A stretch of DNA of 64,000 nucleotides from Megasphaera sp. NM10 (GCF_000417505.1 NZ_APHY01000004.1:1-64000); one strand, 5' to 3'. Shown: positions 20,021 to 27,247, numbered from the stretch's first letter. Translations and numbers: made by a program. Notes: generated from the sequence alone by a model not told the origin.

Positions 20021-20126
20021 AAGGCTCACCTCAGAGACCGCACTGCCAGTTTCCCGCTTGCAGGCGGACGGTATTTTACATCCATTATATCATGAAACCC
20101 TGTCATTTGTCTTGATACATTTGTCT

Positions 20127-20816
20127 TTACACGTAACCGCGCTCGCAAAGGCTGACGAAGGTCCCGTCGCCGATGATGATGTGGTCGAGGACGGGTATTT
20201 CCATGATCTGGCCGGCGTCGGCAATGCGCTGGGTCACGACGATATCCTCGTGGCTCGGTTCGGGGTTGCCTGACGGATGGTTATGGACCAGGACGACAGC
20301 TGCGGCATTGTAGCGCAGGGCATAGCGGAAGACTTCCCGCGACTTGGCCAGGCTGGCATTGATCGTGCCGATGGTCAGCGTGCGATAGGCGATGAGCTGG
20401 TTCTTCGTCGATAAATAGACGGCGCCGAACTGCTCTTGCGGCAAAAAGCGCAGATCTTCCATGACATAGCCGGCAATGGCCTGGGGCGTACTGAAGTCAG
20501 GCGCCGCTTCCTTTACGTGCTGCCGGGAAATACGCCGTCCCAGCTCGACGGCGGCACAGACCGTGACGGCCTTATCCGTCCCGATTCCGGGAATCTGACA
20601 GAGGTCGCCGATGCTGGTATCACTGAGATAACAAATATTTTCCCCTGGCAGGGAATGAAGGACCTGCCGCGACACATCGAGGACGGATTGTCCCTTCGTA
20701 CCCGTCCGCAATAGAATCGCCAGCAAATCCTGGTCGGTCACAGCCGAAGGACCGTGACGGAGGAATTTTTCCCGCGGTTTCTCACAAACAGCGAGGCTGC
20801 GGAAAGGGTCGCTCAT
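20127..20816 (-). CDS. radC: RadC-family JAB/MPN domain protein
   Basis: The 229-residue product starts at MSDPFRSLAV, whose ATG overlaps the maf stop (ATGA). The N-terminal helix-hairpin-helix segment IPGIGTDKAVTVCAAVELG lies near residue 75. The C-terminal JAMM metal site VHNHPSGNPEPSHEDI is near 175. The family is often next to maf and was once linked to recombination repair, but its biochemical role is unsettled. Confidence 0.93.
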   Translation of the reverse strand: MSDPFRSLAVCEKPREKFLRHGPSAVTDQDLLAILLRTGTKGQSVLDVSRQVLHSLPGENICYLSDTSIGDLCQIPGIGTDKAVTVCAAVELGRRISRQHVKEAAPDFSTPQAIAGYVMEDLRFLPQEQFGAVYLSTKNQLIAYRTLTIGTINASLAKSREVFRYALRYNAAAVVLVHNHPSGNPEPSHEDIVVTQRIADAGQIMEIPVLDHIIIGDGTFVSLCERGYV

Positions 20817-21373
20817 ACATGGACCTTGGCTTTGTGGAACAACTTGCATACCTGGGACAAGGGCAGGCCGACGACGTTGGTATAGGAACCATTGATCTTA
20901 TCGACGAAAGCCGCAGCCCGGCCCTGTATGCCATAGGCACCGGCTTTGTCCAGCGGTTCCCCAGAAGCGACATAGGCTTTGATTTCCTTTTCACTCAGTC
21001 GTCGGAACCAGACTTTCGTTTCGACGACCTTCGTGTATTCCTTATGGCCATTGATCAAAGCGATGCCCGTATAGACGGAGTGTTTCTTTCCGGACAATTC
21101 CCGTAGCATCTCGACGGCAGCGGCTTCATTGCGGGGCTTGCCCAGCATTTCCCCATCGATGGCGACAATCGTATCGGCGCCGAGGACCCACTGTCCCGGG
21201 AATTTTTCAGCTACATCGCGGGCCTTGCCCAACGCCTGGGCCTGGACGTATTTTTCCGGATTCTTTTTCTTCGGTGATTCTTCACTGTACGTACTCGGAT
21301 TGACCATATAGGCGACGCCGATCTGCGTCAGCAGTTCGCGGCGACGAGGCGAACCAGAAGCTAAGATGAGCAT
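20813..21373 (-). CDS. maf: Maf-like nucleotide pyrophosphatase
   Basis: Hydrolyses nucleotides (dTTP/UTP or modified forms) as a house-cleaning enzyme and affects septum formation when overexpressed in Bacillus. The 186-residue product begins LILASGSPRRRELL, and the catalytic segment GADTIVAIDGEMLGKPRN lies near residue 65. It is translationally coupled to radC. Confidence 0.95.
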   Translation of the reverse strand: MLILASGSPRRRELLTQIGVAYMVNPSTYSEESPKKKNPEKYVQAQALGKARDVAEKFPGQWVLGADTIVAIDGEMLGKPRNEAAAVEMLRELSGKKHSVYTGIALINGHKEYTKVVETKVWFRRLSEKEIKAYVASGEPLDKAGAYGIQGRAAAFVDKINGSYTNVVGLPLSQVCKLFHKAKVHV

Positions 21374-21391
21374 GTAATAATCCCTCCTAAA

Positions 21392-21667
21392 TTATTGAAG
21401 ATGACGAAAGAGAATGGCTGCCAGGATGACGCCGATGATGCTGAGCATATTCGGTGCCAGATGGATGCCAAACTGCAATTCCATGAGATAGAGATTGAGG
21501 TGAATATTCTGGATATTCAAGATTTCATAATGCTGCGTCAGGGCCGGCAGGATACCCTTCAAGGCCGGAACAGCATACAGGGCCTCTCCGACGATGCCAC
21601 CGAGGATACCGCCGACGATGAGGAAAATAAAGAAGAACAACAGACTGTGTGAGCCAGGGGTTTTCAT
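21392..21667 (-). CDS. DUF4321 small membrane protein
   Basis: A 91-residue protein with an N-terminal membrane helix (LLFFFIFLIVGGILGGIVGEAL) and a C-terminal one (MLSIIGVILAAILFRHL), linked by an extracytoplasmic loop. This arrangement and its place before maf fit DUF4321, a family found beside maf, radC and mreB in clostridia and Negativicutes. It may belong to the cell-shape/division cluster. It starts the DUF4321-maf-radC operon. Confidence 0.8.
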   Translation of the reverse strand: MKTPGSHSLLFFFIFLIVGGILGGIVGEALYAVPALKGILPALTQHYEILNIQNIHLNLYLMELQFGIHLAPNMLSIIGVILAAILFRHLQ

Positions 21668-21700
21668 GGCCTACCTCCATTATACACGCAAGATACGAAA

Positions 21701-21756
21701 GGGCCGCCCTTTCTCATGAAATTCTAATCCATTCTGAGAAAGGCAGCCCCTTTTTT
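21701..21756. terminator. Hairpin after glnS
   Basis: A long imperfect stem (GGGCCGCCCTTTCTCA with TGAGAAAGGCAGCCCC) lies just past the glnS stop. The better T-run is on the plus strand, but no plus-strand gene ends here, so it most likely ends glnS transcription. Confidence 0.65.
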
Positions 21757-21765
21757 AATAATCGC

Positions 21766-23457
21766 TTATTGTTTTTTCTTTTTCTGCATCTTAGCCCAGG
21801 TGTCGCGGAGGCCGACGATGCGGTTGACGACCAGGTGGTCTGCCGTCGTATCGGGATCAATGACGAAATACCCCTGGCGCAGGAACTGGAACTTATCACC
21901 GACATGATACGTTGCCAATGCCTTTTCGGCCTTGCTGTGGTATACGTCGAGGCTGTGGGGATTGATCTGGTCGAGGAAATTCTTGCTTTCCCCTTCTTCC
22001 TCGCTGCCGTCGTCCTTCAAGAGATAGTCATAGACGCGGGTTTCGACGTCGACAGCATCTTCGGCATTGACCCAGTGCAACGTCCCTTTGACCTTGCGGT
22101 TGGCGTTGGCACCGCTGCCGCTCTTGCTTTCCGGGTCATACGTGCAGTGCAGTTCGACGATGTTGCCATCTTCGTCTTTGATGACTTCTTCGCATTTGAT
22201 GATGTATGCATACTTGAGGCGGACTTCCTTGCCCGGAGCCAGGCGGAAGAACTTCTTGACCGGTTCTTCCATGAAGTCGTTGCGTTCGATATAAAGGTTC
22301 TTGCTGAACGTCATTTCGCGCGTGCCCATGGCTTCATTTTCCTGATTGTTGTCGGCCGTCATCGTTTCCGTCTTGCCGTCTGGATAATTGGTGAGGACGA
22401 CCTTGATCGGGTCGATGACCGTCATCAAGCGCGGTGCTTTCATCTTCAGGTCTTCGCGGATGCAGTATTCCAGGAGGGAAATATCGACCATGCTGTCTGC
22501 CTTGGCGACGCCGATGCGTTCGCAGAAGTCGCGGATTGATTCCGGCGTATAGCCGCGGCGGCGGATGCCGGAAACCGTCGGCATACGGGGATCATCCCAG
22601 CCGCTGACGATGCCCTTTTCGACGAGGAGGCGCAGTTTACGCTTGCTCGTGATCATGTTAGTGACATTCAGGCGGGCGAATTCGATCTGCCGCGGTTTCT
22701 GGCCTTCCGGATCGTCCCAGTCTTCGAGGACCCAGTTGTACAGCGGACGGTGAGCTTCAAATTCCAAGGTGCAGATAGAATGAGTAATGCGTTCGATGGC
22801 GTCCGATACGGGATGGGCGAAGTCGTACATCGGATAGATGCACCATTTGTCGCCTGTCCGATGGTGCGAAGCATGGACGATACGGTAAAGGACCGGATCG
22901 CGCATGTTGAGGTTCGGGCTGGCCATATCGATCTTGGCGCGCAGTACCTTTTCGCTATCGGCGAACTTGCCGGCTTTCATATCTTCAAAGAGCTGGAGGT
23001 TTTCTTCGACGCTGCGGTTACGGTACGGGCTTTCCTTCCCCGGCGTATTGAACGTGCCGCGGTATTCGCGGATTTCATCACTCGACAAATCGTCGACATA
23101 AGCCTTGCCCAGGCGGATCAATTTCTTGGCGTATTCATAGAGTCTATCGAAATAGTCCGACGCATAGAACATGCGGTCGTCCCAGTCAAAACCGAGCCAT
23201 TTGACATCGCGTTTAATCGATTCTACATATTCCGTATTTTCTTTCGACGGATTCGTGTCATCAAAGCGGAGATTCGTTATTCCGCCATATTTCTTGGCAA
23301 TGCCGAAATTCAGGCAGATCGACTTGGCGTGGCCGATGTGGAGATAGCCATTCGGTTCCGGCGGGAAACGGGTATGGACCCGCTTGCCATATGTATTCTT
23401 TTCGTTGTCTTCATCGATAATAGTTTCAATAAAATTTTTGGTCGTTTCGTTATCCAT
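21766..23457 (-). CDS. glnS: Glutaminyl-tRNA synthetase
   Basis: Charges tRNA-Gln. The 563-residue product has the class I motif [20 protein letters not shown] near residue 32 and the KMSKS-type signature [13 protein letters not shown] near 262. The C-terminal beta-barrel anticodon domain follows (about 340-560). GlnS is patchily distributed outside proteobacteria, where many bacteria use the GatCAB route. Its own promoter lies upstream, and the prophage begins behind it. Confidence 0.96.
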   Translation of the reverse strand: MDNETTKNFIETIIDEDNEKNTYGKRVHTRFPPEPNGYLHIGHAKSICLNFGIAKKYGGITNLRFDDTNPSKENTEYVESIKRDVKWLGFDWDDRMFYASDYFDRLYEYAKKLIRLGKAYVDDLSSDEIREYRGTFNTPGKESPYRNRSVEENLQLFEDMKAGKFADSEKVLRAKIDMASPNLNMRDPVLYRIVHASHHRTGDKWCIYPMYDFAHPVSDAIERITHSICTLEFEAHRPLYNWVLEDWDDPEGQKPRQIEFARLNVTNMITSKRKLRLLVEKGIVSGWDDPRMPTVSGIRRRGYTPESIRDFCERIGVAKADSMVDISLLEYCIREDLKMKAPRLMTVIDPIKVVLTNYPDGKTETMTADNNQENEAMGTREMTFSKNLYIERNDFMEEPVKKFFRLAPGKEVRLKYAYIIKCEEVIKDEDGNIVELHCTYDPESKSGSGANANRKVKGTLHWVNAEDAVDVETRVYDYLLKDDGSEEEGESKNFLDQINPHSLDVYHSKAEKALATYHVGDKFQFLRQGYFVIDPDTTADHLVVNRIVGLRDTWAKMQKKKKQ

Positions 23458-23502
23458 CGATGTATCTCCCTTTCATATATGTATAAATGCCTTCAATACC
23501 AC

Positions 23503-23532
23503 ATTATAACCTAAACATGGCTTGCTTTGCAA
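23503..23532 (-). promoter_or_regulatory. glnS: glnS promoter
   Basis: TTGCAA (23527-23532), 18 bp and TATAAT (23503-23508) are positioned about 45 bp upstream of the glnS start codon. GGGAG lies near the start as ribosome binding site. Confidence 0.7.
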
Positions 23533-23661
23533 TGTTCTGCTATAAATTAAGCAAACTAGCGGTTTTTATCGAATCTGGCAAAAGTTGATTGATTTATTTT
23601 CACGTAGTTTCATTTCTTTTTTTTTGACGAATTTTTGACGGCAGGCTGATGTGACATAAAA
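23533..23661. other. Gene-free host-prophage junction, probable attL region
   Basis: This AT-rich stretch lies between the glnS promoter and the first phage terminator and codes for nothing I can see. It holds two copies of TTTTTGACG (about 23,621-23,640). In one plus-strand frame the second reads DEFLTAG then stop, which resembles the very end of a tyrosine recombinase. If the attachment core overlaps the 3' end of the integrase gene, that would be expected at attL. The matching copy would lie right of the window, so this is a guess. Confidence 0.3.
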
Positions 23662-23700
23662 AAAGCGGCGTCCACTCACAATGGAATGGGCGCCGCTTTA
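23662..23700. terminator. Bidirectional terminator at left prophage end
   Basis: AAAGCGGCG paired with CGCCGCTTT around a loop with a further GYCC/GGGC pairing; A-run on the left and T-rich sequence on the right. It insulates glnS from phage transcription. Confidence 0.85.
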
Positions 23701-23719
23701 TTATGCTTTATTGCAAATA

Positions 23720-23750
23720 AAAGGACAGCTCATTCCGAGCTGTCCTTTTT
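23720..23750. terminator. Terminator after the last prophage gene
   Basis: A perfect 12-bp stem AAAGGACAGCTC/GAGCTGTCCTTT with a 5-nt loop lies 40 bp past the stop of the last minus-strand phage gene. Two terminators in tandem here mark the transcriptional edge of the prophage. Confidence 0.9.
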
Positions 23751-23790
23751 ATCTACTTTTCGGTTATTGTTCTGCAATCTTCAAATCCTT

Positions 23791-24090
23791 TTACCACTTG
23801 TAATATGTTGGCTTTTCATCATCATCATAGATGGGGCCAGTTATTTCTTCGCCTCTCCCTAAATTTAATTTAATCTTTTCCTTCTTAACTGCTTTCCGTT
23901 CTTCACGTTTCTTTTTGTCGTCAATCAATTTGAGTATCCATTCTAAATATTCTTTTTGGCCGTACCCTCTGTCCTGGTACAACGTCGATTCTAAATAATG
24001 GGTCATGAAAACCCTTTTCATATGTTCAAAATCATTCTGACCCTGCCACCATTCATAGTAGCTCTTTTTTTCATTTTCATGGTCTATCAT
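23791..24090 (-). CDS. Hypothetical prophage protein, 99 aa
   Basis: Not recognised. It is an acidic N-terminal half rich in aromatic residues (YYEWWQGQND) followed by a strongly basic stretch (DDKKKREERKAVKKEK) and an acidic tail. It is soluble, with no membrane segment. The ATG lacks a good ribosome binding site of its own and overlaps a 19-codon upstream ORF, so translation is probably coupled. It has its own promoter and is the last gene before the prophage edge, a typical place for a cargo (moron) gene. Confidence 0.55.
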   Translation of the reverse strand: MIDHENEKKSYYEWWQGQNDFEHMKRVFMTHYLESTLYQDRGYGQKEYLEWILKLIDDKKKREERKAVKKEKIKLNLGRGEEITGPIYDDDEKPTYYKW

Positions 24091-24136
24091 TCATTTTTTT
24101 CAGTTGAGCCGTAAGCTCTTCGTTGAACATTTCCAT
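24077..24136 (-). CDS. Possible 19-codon leader peptide
   Basis: ATG with AAAGGAGACG upstream encodes MEMFNEELTAQLKKMNDRP and ends inside the next gene, 11 bp past its ATG. The arrangement would carry ribosomes to the poorly equipped start of the 99-aa gene. The peptide has no attenuator-like codon run. Confidence 0.4.
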   Translation of the reverse strand: MEMFNEELTAQLKKMNDRP

Positions 24137-24173
24137 GATCCCGTCTCCTTTCTGCTTCCCTCTTTCTGATTAT

Positions 24174-24202
24174 ATTCTACTGCATGTAGTACAATATATC
24201 AA
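24174..24202 (-). promoter_or_regulatory. Promoter with palindromic operator, copy 2
   Basis: TTGATA (24197-24202), 17 bp and TAGAAT (24174-24179). The spacer and -10 form an inverted repeat ATTCTACT-N6-AGTACAAT, nearly identical to the copy at 24,963-24,984. A repressor bound here would block polymerase. It drives the leader peptide and the 99-aa gene. Confidence 0.7.
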
Positions 24203-24210
24203 GTCTGCTT

Positions 24211-24387
24211 TTAGATCTTTTCAGCTTTCTCTTTGCAGGCCTCTCTGATGTAAGACGCCATGCTCAGGCCGGCGCTATCGGCCCAGACCTTAATCTGTTC
24301 ACGAGTCCCCTTTGGGACTCTGATAGTGATTGATTCGTAGTTCGCTTTGAGCCATTTTCTATTGGCTTTTTTTCTGCTTTCTTCCAT
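24211..24387 (-). CDS. Ribbon-helix-helix (Arc/CopG-like) small protein, 58 aa
   Basis: The product begins MEESRKKANRKWLKANYES. The strand-helix-helix pattern is YESITIRVPKGTREQIKVW and AGLSMASYIREACKEK: an alternating strand (SITIRV), a helix and a second helix. This is the minimal RHH DNA-binding fold used by plasmid, phage and toxin-antitoxin repressors. AGGAGG precedes the ATG. It lies between two promoters that carry the same palindrome, so it is the obvious candidate to bind them. Confidence 0.75.
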   Translation of the reverse strand: MEESRKKANRKWLKANYESITIRVPKGTREQIKVWADSAGLSMASYIREACKEKAEKI

Positions 24388-24420
24388 ATATTATCCCTCC
24401 TGTTTCTTTTAGACAAGAAA

Positions 24421-24456
24421 AATAAAAAATTAGCCCCCGCCGAATTCTCGACGGGG
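24421..24456 (-). terminator. Hairpin between the zinc-finger-like gene and the RHH gene
   Basis: CCCCGTCG-N6-CGGCGGGG on the minus strand followed by GCTAATTTTTTATTTTT. It should lower transcription into the RHH gene and set the two at different levels. Confidence 0.7.
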
Positions 24457-24470
24457 TCGACGTAACTGTT

Positions 24471-24905
24471 TTATCTAGCATCTTGTGCCTTGAAATCAGC
24501 TACAGCTTTCCCTAACAGGTCTTTTTTAAATGTTCTCCATTCTCGGTGGTCAATCCACCACGATGCCGAATTATTTTTATAATATTTATCAGCAAATTCG
24601 TTGAGAAATTCTGCGAAATCGTCCCCGGCGCCTTTGCGAATCGCCGGTTTTTCCTTATCAAACGCTTCAATTTTTTCCTTGCGGATACTTTCGGCCCAAG
24701 AAATCTGCTTTTCTGAGCCTTGTAATTCCGGCAGCCCATACTTTTCAGCAAAGGCCTTTTCTTCGCCCTTTTTTTCTTCTTTGTAACAATCAGGGCAAAG
24801 CCCATATTCTTCAAAATACTTGATTTTTCGTTCGCGTTCTTCCGCTTTACCGAATACTTCGATAGTTCCTTCATGGCCACAGCTGTATGTAATATTTACC
24901 TTCAT
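24471..24905 (-). CDS. Prophage protein with small zinc-ribbon-like N-terminus, 144 aa
   Basis: Starts at MKVNITYSCGHEGTIEVFG, preceded by AAAGGAGCG; longer starts would lie inside the promoter. Cys9 with His11, and the pair in YGLCPDCYKEE near residue 40, look like a zinc site. The rest is charged and helical (WAESIRKEKIEAFDKE, WWIDHREWRTFKKDL). Similar small proteins are frequent in clostridial and Negativicutes prophages without known function. It is first in the cassette, with its own strong promoter. Confidence 0.6.
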   Translation of the reverse strand: MKVNITYSCGHEGTIEVFGKAEERERKIKYFEEYGLCPDCYKEEKKGEEKAFAEKYGLPELQGSEKQISWAESIRKEKIEAFDKEKPAIRKGAGDDFAEFLNEFADKYYKNNSASWWIDHREWRTFKKDLLGKAVADFKAQDAR

Positions 24906-24962
24906 TTTTTGTCGCTCCTTTCGACTTCTTCCCGGGACTTCCTTGTCCCTCTTTCTGATTAT

Positions 24963-24991
24963 ATTGTACTGCATGTAGTACAATATGTCAA
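24963..24991 (-). promoter_or_regulatory. Promoter with palindromic operator, copy 1
   Basis: TTGACA (24986-24991), 17 bp and TACAAT (24963-24968), a near-consensus promoter. The -10 and spacer form the inverted repeat ATTGTACT-N6-AGTACAAT (24963-24984). The same element recurs at 24,174. Confidence 0.8.
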
Positions 24992-25049
24992 GTATAATTT
25001 TAGATTTTTTCAGTTTTTTTTTAAGTTTCCTACTCTCTGTCCAATTAAA

Positions 25050-25172
25050 AGAAGCAAAAAAGGCTTGTCATACCGTTTTGGTAGACAAGCCTTTTTTGCT
25101 TGATCGGGTACTAACGTACTAATCAATTTTACAATTTCAACCCTCGCGGTCAGAATATCTCTGCCGTGACTT
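25050..25172 (-). ncRNA. Candidate small RNA of about 120 nt
   Basis: On the minus strand, TTGCAA (25201-25206), 16 bp and TATACT (25179-25184) precede a stretch without a usable ORF that ends in a very strong terminator: a stem of about 20 bp spanning 25054-25099, including GGCTTGTC/GACAAGCC with a T-run. A promoter, no reading frame and a terminator make a small RNA. It lies between the lysis genes and the RHH cassette. I cannot assign an Rfam family; a type I antitoxin-like or regulatory RNA is possible. Confidence 0.5.
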
Positions 25173-25206
25173 AACTATAGTATACCACCTCTCGCAAAAT
25201 TTGCAA

Positions 25207-25246
25207 TAAAAAAAATAGCCCCTGGCCACGCTCGTGACCAGGGGCT
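25207..25246 (-). terminator. Terminator of the late/lysis operon
   Basis: AGCCCCTGG/CCAGGGGCT with a 12-nt loop, followed on the minus strand by a long T-run, 17 bp past the stop of the last lysis gene. Confidence 0.9.
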
Positions 25247-25262
25247 TGTTACATAATATGAT

Positions 25263-25703
25263 TTATTTTATTAAACAGCTAACAGCCAGGGCCCCGGCTA
25301 CGACAGCCAAGGTATCCCGCTGTCTCTTTGCGGTTGCGGTTTTATGCGCTTCTTTATTGATTTGCTCGCTCAACGTCGTTAAAGACTCGCTCTGCTGCGT
25401 CAATCGCGTCTGCGTCTGATCGATTGAGGTCCGAGAGTTTTGTAGTTGAGTCTGCGAGATCGTCAGCTGCTCGTTGAGCGTTTTGATTTGCTGATTCTGC
25501 TGATTGATTAGCTGTTCGCGCTCGATTGAGTTCCGCTTGAGCGTCTCGATTGAGTTCTTGAGCGTTTCGTATTGTTGCACGGACATTGTCACGGTCGGCC
25601 CGTTCCATGTTGTCGTAGTGCCGGAACAAAAGCCAGCCGCCGGCACCAGCGAGAAAAATAAACAGCAAACCCAGGATAATAAGGACTTTCGGATTTTCGG
25701 CAA
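25263..25703 (-). CDS. Secreted coiled-coil lysis protein, outer-spanin candidate (overlapping gene)
   Basis: The 146-residue product is read from TTG at 25703, with AGAGGAGG exactly 9 nt upstream inside the neighbouring gene. A signal peptide is clear: RKSLLSWVCCLFFSLVPAAGFCSG, in which the Cys after AAGF could be a non-canonical lipidation site or the peptide could be cut after AAG. Next comes a Gln/Asn/Thr-rich coiled coil (about 40-125), then a hydrophobic C-terminus (LAVVAGALAVSCLIK). It overlaps the inner-spanin candidate over 350 nt in a different frame, the arrangement of phage Rz/Rz1. In an outer-membrane host it would span the periplasm for the last lysis step. The terminal hydrophobic stretch also allows a one-protein (u-spanin-like) reading. 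Confidence 0.65.
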   Translation of the reverse strand: MPKIRKSLLSWVCCLFFSLVPAAGFCSGTTTTWNGPTVTMSVQQYETLKNSIETLKRNSIEREQLINQQNQQIKTLNEQLTISQTQLQNSRTSIDQTQTRLTQQSESLTTLSEQINKEAHKTATAKRQRDTLAVVAGALAVSCLIK

Positions 25704-25740
25704 TCTTATCAACCTCCTCTTTCAGCTGCGGAAGATACAA
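25354..25740 (-). CDS. Membrane-anchored coiled-coil lysis protein, inner-spanin (Rz-like) candidate
   Basis: 128 residues from a TTG start that has GGAGGTG about 7 nt upstream. Residues 1-18 are cytoplasmic (MYLPQLKEEVDKIAENP), 19-39 form one membrane helix (VLIILGLLFIFLAGAGGWLLF), and the rest is a periplasmic helical domain rich in Ala, Asn, Asp and Arg. This N-in, C-out layout is that of Rz inner-membrane spanins. Most of it is read from the same DNA as the neighbouring secreted protein. It follows the endolysin by 13 bp. The spanin role is inferred from topology and context. Confidence 0.7.
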   Translation of the reverse strand: MYLPQLKEEVDKIAENPKVLIILGLLFIFLAGAGGWLLFRHYDNMERADRDNVRATIRNAQELNRDAQAELNRARTANQSAESANQNAQRAADDLADSTTKLSDLNRSDADAIDAAERVFNDVERANQ

Positions 25741-25753
25741 AATGGATCACCTC

Positions 25754-26383
25754 CTACAAACGCGACAATGCATCATGCATTTCACTGTCAAAACGGTTGT
25801 TCAAGCTGTCCCGGAGCGACGAACTATTCCATTCCGGGGTCTTGCATACGCTATATACGGCCACAATGAAATCATAGTCGTATTCCGGGGAGTCGATGTA
25901 GCTCAAATTAGGATAGCCGTCATAGTTTCCCGTCTGTGCATTGAACATGCTGTGAACGGCTTCGGTCCACATGTCGAGGATATTCCCGACGCCATACTGT
26001 ACAGCACGGCTCCATACGACATCCTGGAGAACGTCGTGATGGTTCTCGATGTGCCAGTAATTGTCCGCCAGAATCTGGCAGGCCGGGTCGTAGTACGCCG
26101 CCTTGACATACTCATGCTGTGCCTGTGCAAAGCCATCACTGTCGCTTGCGGCAATATTGCGCCATGCTTCATCAAAGCTGTCACTGCATAAGGGATATGC
26201 GTTGAGCTGTTCTCCGTATTGCGGATAATTGTTGTTCAGCCAGCTGACGAACTGGCCCAGACTGCCCGCATTGGAGCTGAACTGATATGTCCCGTAGGAT
26301 TTTCCGCCGGGATCGCCGTAGCCGTCACTGATGCAGGCCGGGTCGCCGTTACTTTCGTATTGTGCGCTTAAATCTCCTAACAT
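25754..26383 (-). CDS. Endolysin, lysozyme-like peptidoglycan hydrolase
   Basis: About 209 residues; ATG at 26383 is favoured because AAAGG lies 9 nt before it. The N-terminus LGDLSAQYESNGDPACIS with GGKSYGTYQFSS is the catalytic signature of lysozyme/VgrG3-type glycosidases, the Glu of YESNGDP being the likely acid. The rest is helical (WRNIAASDSDGFAQAQHEYV, VWSRAVQYG). There is no signal peptide, so it needs the holin for export. It lies between the holin and spanin candidates, giving a complete lysis module. Confidence 0.8.
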   Translation of the reverse strand: MLGDLSAQYESNGDPACISDGYGDPGGKSYGTYQFSSNAGSLGQFVSWLNNNYPQYGEQLNAYPLCSDSFDEAWRNIAASDSDGFAQAQHEYVKAAYYDPACQILADNYWHIENHHDVLQDVVWSRAVQYGVGNILDMWTEAVHSMFNAQTGNYDGYPNLSYIDSPEYDYDFIVAVYSVCKTPEWNSSSLRDSLNNRFDSEMHDALSRL

Positions 26384-26388
26384 AGTCA

Positions 26389-26733
26389 TCATCCTTTCAT
26401 TTTTTCCGTGTGATTTTCCGCTGTGGGCGCGTTTGGCGGTTGCGCTGGCATTGTGTATCGCGCGGAATTGAAACGGCTGTCATATCCATATTTTGTCCAG
26501 CACGCTTTGCCAAGACCTACAACTGTCGCGATACCACCCCCGACAGCCGTCACGCCACTCCAGCAACTCATCAATTCAAAGCGCGTCCCCCTCAGTGCGT
26601 TGCTCCAATAGCCGAAAAGCCAGCTGAACAGCACAAGGAACAAAAATATCATCATAAGGATGCTCATAATGATGATTAATTGGAGCCAGTGCTTCTGGCC
26701 CCACTGGCCGATGGCCACGATTTTATTTTTCAT
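26389..26733 (-). CDS. Small membrane protein, holin candidate
   Basis: 114 residues from MKNKIVAIGQWGQKHW, preceded by GGAGATGAG. Two hydrophobic segments are visible: LIIIMSILMMIFLFLVLFSW at about 18-37 and a weaker one, WSGVTAVGGGIATVVGLG, at about 57-75. A polar Pro-rich tail follows. Its stop overlaps the endolysin start region. Size, topology and place fit a class II holin, but no family motif proves it. Confidence 0.6.
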   Translation of the reverse strand: MKNKIVAIGQWGQKHWLQLIIIMSILMMIFLFLVLFSWLFGYWSNALRGTRFELMSCWSGVTAVGGGIATVVGLGKACWTKYGYDSRFNSARYTMPAQPPNAPTAENHTEKMKG

Positions 26734-26747
26734 GGTCTCATCTCCAA

Positions 26748-26963
26748 TCACTGCATACGCGACAATACAGACGTAAGCACTGACGCGAAAATGCCGACAA
26801 CTGTCACGCTCGTGCCTAGTGTCCAGCAGATGTCATGTTTGAGATCATCGATACGGTGATGTGCGGACTTTCCGGATTCGATAGCCATCACGACGTCACG
26901 GTTGAGATTTGTCAGCTGCCGCTCGATTCTTTCAAGCTTTGCTACTAGTTCGCTTTCATTCAT
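26748..26963 (-). CDS. XhlA-like hemolysin/holin accessory protein
   Basis: 71 residues: a heptad-rich amphipathic helix (LVAKLERIERQLTNLNRDVV), then DDLKHDICWTLGT and a single C-terminal membrane helix (VTVVGIFASVLTSVLSRM). This is the layout of XhlA of the PBSX lysis cassette, which works with a holin at the membrane. GAGGCG precedes the ATG. It overlaps the next upstream gene by 8 bp. Confidence 0.75.
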   Translation of the reverse strand: MNESELVAKLERIERQLTNLNRDVVMAIESGKSAHHRIDDLKHDICWTLGTSVTVVGIFASVLTSVLSRMQ

Positions 26964-27117
26964 CTTGCGCCTCGATTCTTTCTTTTAGTGCATTAATGCG
27001 GCTCATCTCTTCTGTAAAGATATTTTCCATACCGATTTCAATTGCCATCTTTCCAATCAATTTGTTTTGCATCTTGATGATTTCGCATTGCACGTCAATA
27101 ACTTCAGTCAGTGACAT
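26956..27117 (-). CDS. Hypothetical phage protein, 53 aa
   Basis: Starts at MSLTEVIDVQCEIIKMQNK, an ATG inside the end of the XkdX gene, and ends in the XhlA-like gene; all three overlap by a few bases, a sign of coupled translation. It is an all-helical acidic peptide with no membrane segment. I do not recognise it. Confidence 0.55.
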   Translation of the reverse strand: MSLTEVIDVQCEIIKMQNKLIGKMAIEIGMENIFTEEMSRINALKERIEAQDE

Positions 27118-27247
27118 AGTCTTCGCCTGTAATGTCTTTGTATTCATCTGCCGTGATTTTTTCTTTTGTGACAGCATTTTTAACCATCAGCTTAGTCCAC
27201 CAGCCTGCTTCGTACCATCCTTTAATTTTCGCATACCACTTACTCAT
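27104..27247 (-). CDS. XkdX-family protein
   Basis: 47 residues starting MSKWYAKIKGWYEAGWWTK. The aromatic-rich core and the C-terminal ITADEYKDITGEDY motif identify the XkdX family, a short protein encoded after tail-fibre genes in PBSX-like and many Gram-positive phages. Its exact role is unknown. Confidence 0.85.
   Translation of the reverse strand: MSKWYAKIKGWYEAGWWTKLMVKNAVTKEKITADEYKDITGEDYVTD

Noticed and set aside
23791..25100. Classical toxin-antitoxin system in the left cassette
   Set aside because: An RHH protein is present, but neither neighbour shows a RelE, PemK, HicA, Fic or other known toxin motif, so calling a toxin would be invention.
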